Shown: positions 1 through 5,433 of the stretch, one piece after another
Layout: each line of letters starts with the position of its first letter
How positions within the stretch are numbered: the first letter of the stretch is position 1
NCBI GenBank assembly: GCA_964650685.1
Contig: CAZYUW010000189.1
Location: 1 to 6,806 of the forward strand
From: Nitratifractor sp964650685
GTDB taxonomy: Bacteria; Campylobacterota; Campylobacteria; Campylobacterales; Sulfurovaceae
Direction: 5' to 3'
DNA: 6,806 nucleotides
Made by a program: the position numbers and the translations under genes
Notes under the pieces: model-generated
The model's input: only the letters and a program-made list of their open reading frames with translations
Told to the model about the DNA's origin: nothing
Database searches by the model: none

Positions 1-688
1 GATCCGTATCTTCCTGATCACACAAAGTTCTATACACCCTCTCAAGCTCTGCAGCCACCAAATCACATCCAGCTTCGTTAAGATGGGTGTTGTCTAAATA
101 ATATTTATTCATATTATCAAGAAGATATTGATAAATATCCACTTTATGGACACCTCCATAGCGGCCGGCTATATCGGTCATTATCGAGTTGTACTCCATG
201 ATGTATCCGTTTCTTTTCGTGTCTTTGTTGGGAGCCGTATCTACAAGAAGTATGCTTATATCGTCTCCGCGCGTGGAGCGAGCGATTTCGATCATACGGA
301 GCAGATTGGCTTCATACTCCTCCGCGCTCACCAGAAACTTCTCTCCCAATGCGCGATTGCATCCGGCGTTTCTGCATAGTTTCTTGTATTTTTTTACGAC
401 CTTTCTGGCCGCTTTTCTGAAGATATTGTCGGGATAATAGAGTACATACGGAGCGTACCTGAAGGTTCTCCACGAATCCACAAGCCCGAACTGAATGCTG
501 AGCAGATCGACACTGGAGTCCAGATTGTCCGAAAGCAGCCTTATCCCCTCTCTGGTGGTCGACATCGTCACACCCCGGTTCAAGACCTTTTTGCCGATCC
601 TCGCCCCAAACCTCTCCGGATAGGATCTATACTCCATTTCGCCGGCACCCAATGTGTTGCAATCCCCTATCGAGAGTATGGAGCCCAT
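1..688 (-). CDS. SGNH/GDSL-like hydrolase domain protein with Cys at the nucleophile position (C-terminus beyond left edge)
   Basis: The reading frame is open from the ATG at 688 to the left edge, giving 229 visible residues with no stop, so the gene continues outside. The N-terminus carries block I of the SGNH/GDSL fold as GDCNTLG (residues 8-14), and block V is present as D199-N-T-H202, the usual Asp/His pair. Three expected residues differ: Cys10 replaces the nucleophilic Ser, Met42 stands near the block II oxyanion Gly, and block III reads FGLVD (67-71) with Val where GxND has Asn. Residues 91-103 are very basic (RKAARKVVKKYKK). There is no signal peptide, so it is probably cytoplasmic. 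The family hydrolyses esters or acyl groups on lipids and sugars; no substrate can be assigned here. The start is supported by AAAGGA 9 nt upstream and a promoter 66 nt upstream. Fold assignment is fairly sure; catalytic activity is uncertain. Confidence 0.8.
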   Translation of the reverse strand, partial: MGSILSIGDCNTLGAGEMEYRSYPERFGARIGKKVLNRGVTMSTTREGIRLLSDNLDSSVDLLSIQFGLVDSWRTFRYAPYVLYYPDNIFRKAARKVVKKYKKLCRNAGCNRALGEKFLVSAEEYEANLLRMIEIARSTRGDDISILLVDTAPNKDTKRNGYIMEYNSIMTDIAGRYGGVHKVDIYQYLLDNMNKYYLDNTHLNEAGCDLVAAELERVYRTLCDQEDTD

Positions 689-697
689 AGCTCACCA

Positions 698-703
698 TCC
701 TTT
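698..703 (-). promoter_or_regulatory. Ribosome binding site of the SGNH-like gene
   Basis: AAAGGA on the minus strand lies 9 nt before the ATG at 688, and this fixes the start of the SGNH-like gene. Confidence 0.6.
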
Positions 704-753
704 GATTTTGTCGTTTGGCGGATCTCCGCGTCATTTCTCTTCGTCCAGGGGAA

Positions 754-782
754 ATTATACCATCGATCGAGGCTTCGGGCAA
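754..782 (-). promoter_or_regulatory. Sigma-70 promoter with extended -10, for the SGNH-like gene
   Basis: On the minus strand a perfect TATAAT (759-754) is preceded by TGG, giving an extended -10. TTGCCC (782-777; TTG plus the fifth base match the consensus) lies exactly 17 nt upstream as the -35. Transcription would begin near 747, giving a leader of about 59 nt before the ATG at 688. It sits in the 124-nt gap after the polymerase gene, so the SGNH-like gene can be transcribed independently. I see no convincing intrinsic terminator in this gap. Confidence 0.7.
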
Positions 783-812
783 CCGATCTGTACCGACGAA
801 GAGACAAGCCGT

Positions 813-2084
813 TCAAATCTCGCTGCCCGTTTTTATCATATCGAGCCCGAAGCGCGCTCTTGCGCTGTGTACCGCCTCTCCAAGTCGGGCAAAGAGCATA
901 TCCTTCTCCAGACTCAGCATTGAAAGCGTCCTCGGTCTGATCGATACGAAATCCGATACCGACAGAGATATTTTCACGACTCCGCAACTTCCGACCAGAA
1001 TCTCTTCCAGAATATCGGAGAGTGTCTTTTTGAACAGAAATTCGCTAAAGACCCTCTCCACTCTTCTGCCCGCTTTCAATCTCTCTCCGCCGGAGCAACG
1101 CAGCCTGAGAAGATAGAGGGTCGGATTGACTCCCATTTCGAGGGCTATCCAGCTTATGTGTCTGGCCATTATCATCACCCGCCTCCTGATCTCCTCTTTG
1201 TTGCGGAGAGGATCGAATGTGCGGCTCATGCCTATGGATTGTCTGGATTTTCCTGGCTCTATCCGTTCGGCGTCGATACCGAGTATTCTTTTATAGAGCC
1301 TCTCTCCACTCTTTCCCCATCTGCTAAAAAGCCTCTTCTGCGAAGCCACCTCTCCAAGCCTCTCTATTCCAAGCGCTTTGAGTCTCTTCGCGTATCCTCT
1401 ACCTACTCCCGGAAAAGCCGCAACGGGAATATCCTGTATGAAATCTTCGATATCTTCGATCATCAAAATACCATATGGCTTGGCATACCCCGTCGCCAGT
1501 TTGGCTGTCCATTTGCTTTTGGCTATACCTATCGAAACCGGCAGAAAAAAGCGTTCGAGTATCTCTTGCTGCAATCTTTTGGCAAAAGCGACAGCCTCAT
1601 CCATATCCACCCATCCATCCAGATCGCCGAAAAATTCATCTATACTGTACTGCTCCGTTTTTGGGATACAGGAAGAGAGAAAGAGATAGAGCTCATGAGA
1701 TAGGCGGTGATAGTAGAGCAGATCGGCGGGCAGCACCTTCATCTCCGGGCATAGCCGAAGCGCCCGCGCCAGAGGCATGCCTGTCTCGACCCCTTTGGCA
1801 CGGGCTTCGTAACTCGCCGTGGTGACGATACCTCTGATCTTCGTCCCCTTTTCGTTTCGCTCGACAAAGTGTCTCTCGAAACTCCTCTTTTCTTTCGTGG
1901 AGTGAAACACCGGTGCGACAAACGCCCCTCCGTTCAGATTCATCACTTTGGTGACCGCGTAACCTTTTTTGAATATTTTTAAATCGCTTCTGCCACCGAC
2001 AGCTACCGGGACGGCGCAGAGGGAGTGGTCTCTGGCGCGTTCAGCCGAGACGAAGAAGCTATCTATATCTATATGCACGAACAC
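813..2084 (-). CDS. dinB: Y-family translesion DNA polymerase (DNA polymerase IV, DinB/DinP type)
   Basis: This is an error-prone polymerase that copies past damaged template bases. I start it at GTG 2084 (423 aa) because GGGAGG lies 7 nt upstream; the ATG at 2120 would add 12 poorly conserved residues and overlap the previous gene by 32 nt. Visible motifs are HIDIDSFF (4-11), with metal-binding D6 and probable steric-gate F11; TASYEAR fingers motif (89-95); YSIDEFF (146-152), with catalytic D149/E150; and PGVG helix-hairpin-helix (225-228) in the thumb. It is longer than the usual ~350 aa, mainly because about 47 residues are inserted after the AVGG turn (roughly 32-83); I believe related bacteria share this insert, but that is from memory. 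The C-terminal site where a clamp-binding QLSLF-like motif is expected reads TLSML (386-390). The gene follows the 105-aa gene by 4 nt and is probably cotranscribed with it. UmuC is the main alternative name; the family is certain. Confidence 0.93.
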   Translation of the reverse strand: MFVHIDIDSFFVSAERARDHSLCAVPVAVGGRSDLKIFKKGYAVTKVMNLNGGAFVAPVFHSTKEKRSFERHFVERNEKGTKIRGIVTTASYEARAKGVETGMPLARALRLCPEMKVLPADLLYYHRLSHELYLFLSSCIPKTEQYSIDEFFGDLDGWVDMDEAVAFAKRLQQEILERFFLPVSIGIAKSKWTAKLATGYAKPYGILMIEDIEDFIQDIPVAAFPGVGRGYAKRLKALGIERLGEVASQKRLFSRWGKSGERLYKRILGIDAERIEPGKSRQSIGMSRTFDPLRNKEEIRRRVMIMARHISWIALEMGVNPTLYLLRLRCSGGERLKAGRRVERVFSEFLFKKTLSDILEEILVGSCGVVKISLSVSDFVSIRPRTLSMLSLEKDMLFARLGEAVHSARARFGLDMIKTGSEI

Positions 2085-2088
2085 CTCA

Positions 2089-2406
2089 CTACCTCCCTCG
2101 ACACTCCGTCGCCTCCGCAAGTACCATTTTTACACTATCCTCTATGCCTTTGCGATACTCGTTTTCACTCATCATCGATATCTTCTCCATCTCTTTCTCT
2201 ATACGATACAACATCTCTTCCGAAACTCTTTTCTCCATATCCATATAGTACGAGCTCAATTCGCACAACCATCTCAAGGCGCTCACTCGGCCCCTTTCGT
2301 AGCTTTCACTCTCCGAAGACCGACTCTTTCCGTACATGGAAGCCGCGAGCTCTCCATAAGCCCGGAAATGGATCCGTTCCGGCAACGATCTGATGATTCT
2401 GGGCAT
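2089..2406 (-). CDS. Conserved-looking 105-aa helical protein upstream of the translesion polymerase
   Basis: I do not recognise the family. The 105 residues are highly charged and look mostly helical, with no signal peptide and no membrane segment. The N-terminus has aromatic and hydrophobic residues (IHFRAYGEL at 12-20), then a serine/glutamate-rich turn (SRSSESESYERGR, 28-40), then a long amphipathic stretch (about 42-95) that could form a helical hairpin or coiled coil. There are two cysteines (C48, C102). The ATG at 2406 is preceded by GGAG at 6 nt, and no other ATG, GTG or TTG lies upstream in frame before a TGA stop, so the start is firm. The stop is 4 nt before the polymerase GTG, and the polymerase's ribosome site lies within this gene. 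Context suggests a role linked to the polymerase, as umuD precedes umuC or imuA precedes imuB, but it resembles neither UmuD nor ImuA. The role is inference only. Confidence 0.72.
   Translation of the reverse strand: MPRIIRSLPERIHFRAYGELAASMYGKSRSSESESYERGRVSALRWLCELSSYYMDMEKRVSEEMLYRIEKEMEKISMMSENEYRKGIEDSVKMVLAEATECRGR
2092..2097 (-). promoter_or_regulatory. Strong Shine-Dalgarno that decides the polymerase start
   Basis: GGGAGG on the minus strand lies 7 nt before GTG 2084 and inside the last codons of the upstream 105-aa gene, whose TAG stop (2091-2089) separates the two. The arrangement suggests translational coupling. Confidence 0.7.
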
Positions 2407-2444
2407 CTGTCTCTCCCACTCCGTTTTTCTCCGCGAAAGATGCG

Positions 2445-2502
2445 ATCATATTCCAACCGCTTCCAAAAAGCGACATAAGCCGCGTACAAATTTTTATGTC
2501 AA
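2445..2502 (-). promoter_or_regulatory. Candidate promoter region for the 105-aa gene and polymerase
   Basis: A perfect TTGACA (2502-2497) heads the region, but the sequence 16-18 nt downstream is a poor -10 (around CTTATG). A better -10 hexamer, TATGAT (2450-2445, five of six matches), lies nearer the gene but has no good -35. Either would give a leader of about 30-60 nt. I cannot choose between them. Confidence 0.35.
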
Positions 2503-2548
2503 ACCCGCAAAGTTCTACAATGTTTATGATGTGATATTGACATAAAAA
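2491..2548. repeat. Perfect 12-bp inverted repeat with a 34-nt spacer (possible operator or divergent -35 pair)
   Basis: Left arm TTTTTATGTCAA (2491-2502) is the exact reverse complement of right arm TTGACATAAAAA (2537-2548). Each arm contains a perfect TTGACA -35 hexamer pointing outward: minus strand at 2502-2497 and plus strand at 2537-2542. A further GACATAA (2472-2478, plus) forms a second, 7-bp dyad with TTATGTC of the left arm (2494-2500), and a related GACATAT lies at 2579-2585. It is upstream of the 105-aa gene and the polymerase, so a regulator-binding role is plausible. No protein-coding gene uses the plus-strand copy. Confidence 0.5.
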
Positions 2549-2584
2549 GAGTCATGGGTAGAGAAAATATTACAAAATGACATA

Positions 2585-2599
2585 TCCGGAAAATCCGGA
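2585..2599 (-). terminator. Short hairpin just after thiL (weak terminator candidate)
   Basis: TCCGGA, three bases, TCCGGA form a 6-bp GC-containing stem starting 6 nt after the thiL stop. The following minus-strand sequence is T-rich but interrupted (TATGTCATTTTG), so termination may be weak. Because TCCGGA is itself palindromic, the element could instead be a pair of binding sites. Confidence 0.3.
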
Positions 2600-2605
2600 G
2601 TGCGA

Positions 2606-3427
2606 CTACGAGAAGTGGTGATCTACGCAGGGAGGTACGGTTCCGTCGGCAAGCACTCTGCCAAAGATATTGACAGGCGTGGAAGTCCGGGCGGATATCT
2701 CCTCCAGTTGGGAAATATGGGATTCATCGAACGCGAAAAGCATTTCATACTCCTCTCCGCTCTCGGCCTCGAAACGATCGATACTTTTTGATATGGCGCA
2801 TCCATATTCATTCATATTGAGCATTTTCCCGAGATCGCAATAGAGGCCGTCGGATATGTCCATACCGCAGGATATGTACCTCCTCGCTTCTTTTATAAAC
2901 TCTTTGCGCAGGACAGGCTCGTAAAACCTGGAGTCGGGAGATATCTTTTCTCCCCTCATGAGAGACTCCAGTGCCCTGCGGCTCTCTCCAAGCTCGCCGG
3001 TATATGCCAGCAGATCCCCCTCTTTCATGCCGGTTCTCATAAGCGGCTCCGTCGACTTCGAGATAATAGTTATGGATATGTGCACAAGATCACCGCCGAC
3101 AGTATCCCCTCCTATTATGGCGCAACCGTACTCCTCGGCAGCGGAAGTAAGGCCTTCTGAAAGCTCGAACATCTCTTTTGGGCTTATATCTCTCGGAAGG
3201 GTCACACCAACCAGCGCATAAACTGGTTCGGCATTCATCGCTACGACATCGGACAGGTTGACCAGCATCGCTTTGCGACCTATCTGCCTCATACTCATCC
3301 ACTCCCTTTTGAAGTGTGCTCCTTCGCAAAATATATCGCAACTATAGAGCGTACTGCCCACCACTGCGGCATCGTCACCCAAAAATGGGGACTCTACCAA
3401 AGATATGAAAAAGTTCTCTTTATCCAT
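2606..3427 (-). CDS. thiL: Thiamine-monophosphate kinase
   Basis: ThiL phosphorylates thiamine monophosphate with ATP to thiamine diphosphate, the active cofactor, in the cytoplasm. The 273-residue product has the family's AIR-synthase-like signatures in order: GDDAAVV (17-23), D31 and EGAHF (35-39), NLSDVVAMNAEP (57-68, equivalent to the classic NLSDxxAMGAxP), GGDTVGGD (106-113), MDISDGL (189-195) and SGEEYEMLFAF (223-233). These acidic motifs bind Mg-ATP and substrate phosphate. It is shorter than the roughly 325-residue E. coli enzyme, with both ends trimmed, but no motif is missing. The ATG at 3427 has only a weak purine-rich stretch (AAAAGAA) before it. A TAAAAT -10-like hexamer at 3468-3463 could serve as promoter in the 75-nt region shared with the divergent hydrolase gene. 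No other thiamine gene lies nearby. Confidence 0.95.
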   Translation of the reverse strand: MDKENFFISLVESPFLGDDAAVVGSTLYSCDIFCEGAHFKREWMSMRQIGRKAMLVNLSDVVAMNAEPVYALVGVTLPRDISPKEMFELSEGLTSAAEEYGCAIIGGDTVGGDLVHISITIISKSTEPLMRTGMKEGDLLAYTGELGESRRALESLMRGEKISPDSRFYEPVLRKEFIKEARRYISCGMDISDGLYCDLGKMLNMNEYGCAISKSIDRFEAESGEEYEMLFAFDESHISQLEEISARTSTPVNIFGRVLADGTVPPCVDHHFS

Positions 3428-3462
3428 TTCTTTTATCTCGTTTCATAATGCTGCTTGAATAG

Positions 3463-3468
3463 ATTTTA
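3463..3468 (-). promoter_or_regulatory. thiL: Possible -10 element for thiL
   Basis: TAAAAT on the minus strand (five of six matches) would start transcription about 29 nt before the thiL ATG. No recognisable -35 lies upstream, so this rests on the -10 alone. Confidence 0.3.
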
Positions 3469-3482
3469 CCCAAAAAGAGCTC

Positions 3483-3496
3483 TATGATGATAGAAT
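3483..3496 (+). promoter_or_regulatory. Overlapping -10 boxes directly before the NlpC/P60 gene
   Basis: Two -10-like hexamers lie in tandem on the plus strand: TATGAT (3483-3488) and TAGAAT (3491-3496), each five of six matches. The second is preceded by TGA, giving an extended -10. Neither has a good -35. Initiation from the second would fall at about the ATG (3503), from the first at about 3495, so the transcript would be leaderless or nearly so. Confidence 0.45.
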
Positions 3497-3502
3497 ATAG
3501 CT

Positions 3503-4840
3503 ATGAAAATATTGAAAACAGTAGTCACGATATCCATACTGATCGGCTGGATGAGCAGTATGGATGCCGGCTATCTCATCAAGGCAGGCAAAAGATCCAG
3601 AAGCGCAATAGACAGGCTGGAGTTCAAAAATGTAGCCGATATGTGTACCATCGCGCAGGATCCCGCATATTATGCCAGACAGCTGAGACCCATGTCTGCA
3701 GCCAGGCAAAAATTCTACGACAGAGAGTACGACAAAGCCTACTTCTCGCCGTGGAAACTGAACAAAATGGAAGAATCGGAAGAGGAGCTCTTCTGGCAGA
3801 TTCGCTTTGTACAGAAAAAAAAGATATACGACGGCAAAAAGAGATTGATACCCCCAAAAAAATGGCAGTGGTGGATCAAAAACTCCAATTTCGAGAAACT
3901 CAACACCGTCAAAGGCAGAGCCATAAGCGTCAGACACAGTGATATGAGAGCGTTTCCCACCGATACGCCCGCGTATAGAAACCCATGGACAAAAACGGAA
4001 GGTTTTCCTTTCGATTACAACCAGCACAGTGAACTACACCCGAATGTACCTCTTTTCGTTTCGCACTACTCTCTCGACGGCAGATGGGCTTTCGTGCAGG
4101 CCGCGCACGCCAACGGATGGGTCAAGGTCAAAGATATAGCCATTGTCGATACCTCGTTTATCAAAAGTTTCAAAACGGGCAGATACGGGATAGCCGTAAA
4201 AGACGATCTTTTTCTCTACGACGGCAGAAAAAAGATAAGCATAATAAAACTGAGCACGATATTTCCATACTGCAAAAGCGGAAAATGCCTTCTGACAGCT
4301 GCCAGAAACAAAAAAGGCAGAGCCGTTATCAGGAAAATCCCTCTACCCTCGAGAGATCTCGTAGCTCCCAAACCTCTCCCGTTTACCCGCAAAAATGTGG
4401 CAAAGATCGTCAGGGAACTCTACAACGAACCGTATGGATGGGGTGGAAAGATGCAGACAAGAGACTGTTCCGCTACCACCAGAGACTACTTTGCCGTATT
4501 TGGGATATTTCTCAAAAGAAATTCGGCCAAGCAGGCAAAAGCCGGCAAAAGTATCTCGATAAAAGGTTTGCCAAAAGAGAAAAAAAAGGCGACGATAATC
4601 AAAAAAGCCAAAGCGTTCCAGTCTATGCTCTATGTGCCGGGACATATAACACTGTATCTGGGCAGATACAAAGACGAACCCGTCGTCATGCATACATACT
4701 GGGGCGTGAGGCTGACAGACTGGAGCAAGTATCCTCTATGCAGGACGATCATCACCACCACCGAACCCGGCAAAGAGCTGAAAAAGATCAGAGAGAAAAG
4801 CAAGCTCATAAACACTCTGCAAAAGATCATAAACTTTTAG
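3503..4840 (+). CDS. Secreted SH3-domain NlpC/P60 peptidoglycan endopeptidase
   Basis: The 445-residue product belongs to the SH3-containing NlpC/P60 cell-wall hydrolases, which cut peptidoglycan stem peptides, typically at the gamma-D-glutamyl-diamino acid bond. An N-terminal signal peptide (basic MKILK, hydrophobic to about residue 17, likely cleavage after MDA at 20-22) sends it to the periplasm; no lipobox is present. Then come an N-terminal NlpC-associated helical region (about 50-130), an SH3_6-like domain (about 138-215, with VRHSDMRAFPTD and DGRWAFVQ), a second SH3-like segment (about 216-285) and the catalytic domain (about 296-405). Catalytic Cys322 sits in YGWGG...RDCSA, His381 in PGHITLYLG, and His397 is the probable third residue. 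The protein is lysine-rich and basic, fitting a wall-binding enzyme. No Shine-Dalgarno precedes the ATG, but the signal peptide supports this start. It diverges from thiL and its end overlaps the yigZ-like gene by 14 nt. Confidence 0.92.
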   Translation: MKILKTVVTISILIGWMSSMDAGYLIKAGKRSRSAIDRLEFKNVADMCTIAQDPAYYARQLRPMSAARQKFYDREYDKAYFSPWKLNKMEESEEELFWQIRFVQKKKIYDGKKRLIPPKKWQWWIKNSNFEKLNTVKGRAISVRHSDMRAFPTDTPAYRNPWTKTEGFPFDYNQHSELHPNVPLFVSHYSLDGRWAFVQAAHANGWVKVKDIAIVDTSFIKSFKTGRYGIAVKDDLFLYDGRKKISIIKLSTIFPYCKSGKCLLTAARNKKGRAVIRKIPLPSRDLVAPKPLPFTRKNVAKIVRELYNEPYGWGGKMQTRDCSATTRDYFAVFGIFLKRNSAKQAKAGKSISIKGLPKEKKKATIIKKAKAFQSMLYVPGHITLYLGRYKDEPVVMHTYWGVRLTDWSKYPLCRTIITTTEPGKELKKIREKSKLINTLQKIINF

Positions 4841-5417
4841 TATCGTCTCCGGCAGCTACGGTTTCGAAGATCTCTTCGAGCTCTTCGAAACGCTCCAGCG
4901 GGATCGATATGGACCACTCTACGCAAGTGTCGCAGAAACTCCTTTTATACTCCTTTATGGAGTGGATAGAGATGAGATACTCCATCATTCTGAGTTTCGA
5001 ATAGGATGTCGAGAGAGTTATCTCGCGAGTTTTTACATAAGTATGCAACACAGAGAGCTCGAGAAGTCTGTTGGCGACATCCGAATAGGCCCTGACCATT
5101 CCTCCCGTACCGAGTTTGATACCACCAAAGTAGCGCACGACAAGCAGAGTGCTGTCGATGAGATCTCTTCCTCGGAGCACCCTAAGCACAGGAGTACCCG
5201 CGCAGCCTTTGGGCTCTCCATCATCGCTGCTTCCTTCTTCGATCTGTCCATTTTTCAGTAAACGCCTGTAAGCGTAAACGACATGGGTGCTTTTGGGGTG
5301 CCTGGATCTCAAACTCTCCTGCATATATTTATAGTCCGTCCCAGGAAACAAGCAGGCTATAAACCTGGAGCGCCTGAACTCCATCTCCGTTTCGAACGGC
5401 TCTTTGGCTATGAGCAA
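4827..5417 (-). CDS. yigZ: IMPACT/YigZ family protein (UPF0029, DUF1949)
   Basis: The 196-residue product matches YigZ-type proteins: an N-terminal IMPACT domain with SRFIA (17-21), HPKSTHVVYAYR (40-51), SDDGEPKGCAGTPVL (64-78) and VVRYFGGIKLGTGGMVRAYSD (93-113), then a C-terminal ferredoxin-like domain (about 130-190). Eukaryotic IMPACT regulates the GCN2 kinase; the bacterial proteins have no settled role, though nucleic-acid or ribosome binding has been proposed. The start is TTG 5417: it has GGAG at 6 nt, and homologues usually begin just before the KEPF segment. The frame stays open upstream into hemH, but no ATG or GTG lies there at a sensible distance. It follows hemH by 16 nt and is almost certainly cotranscribed. 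Its last 14 nt overlap the convergent hydrolase gene, leaving no space for a dedicated terminator. Confidence 0.92.
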   Translation of the reverse strand: MLIAKEPFETEMEFRRSRFIACLFPGTDYKYMQESLRSRHPKSTHVVYAYRRLLKNGQIEEGSSDDGEPKGCAGTPVLRVLRGRDLIDSTLLVVRYFGGIKLGTGGMVRAYSDVANRLLELSVLHTYVKTREITLSTSYSKLRMMEYLISIHSIKEYKRSFCDTCVEWSISIPLERFEELEEIFETVAAGDDTKSL

Positions 5418-5423
5418 ATGGGT

Positions 5424-5427
5424 CTCC
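5424..5427 (-). promoter_or_regulatory. yigZ: Shine-Dalgarno supporting a TTG start of the yigZ-like gene
   Basis: GGAG on the minus strand lies 6 nt before TTG 5417 and just after the hemH stop (5436-5434). It is the only well-placed ribosome site for this reading frame. Confidence 0.55.
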
Positions 5428-5433
5428 AGATAC

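Noticed and set aside
667..987. A 106-residue minus-strand frame spanning the polymerase end and the SGNH-like start
   Set aside because: It is out of frame with both genes, crosses the well-formed promoter at 754-782 and has no recognisable content.
1158..1703. A 181-residue plus-strand open frame opposite the polymerase
   Set aside because: It lies wholly antisense to a clear Y-family polymerase, has no domain I recognise and no supporting ribosome site.
1969..2478. Plus-strand open frames of 169 and 122 residues opposite the 105-aa gene
   Set aside because: Both are rich in Ser, Leu, Phe and Arg as expected from the antisense of a purine-rich gene, and the longer one crosses into the intergenic promoter region. 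They do weaken certainty about the 105-aa gene slightly, but its ribosome site and junction with the polymerase favour the minus strand.
2283..2489. A 68-residue minus-strand frame starting upstream of the 105-aa gene
   Set aside because: It overlaps the 105-aa gene in another frame and would start within the candidate promoter. No ribosome site is visible.
3482..4027. A 181-residue minus-strand frame opposite the start of the hydrolase
   Set aside because: Antisense shadow covering the hydrolase signal peptide and N-terminal domain; no motif or ribosome site supports it.
4084..5004. A 306-residue open frame on the plus strand overlapping the NlpC/P60 gene
   Set aside because: It is a shifted frame of the A-rich hydrolase gene with Arg/Lys/Gln low-complexity composition, and no recognisable domain. 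The other frame has a full signal peptide, SH3 domains and catalytic motifs.
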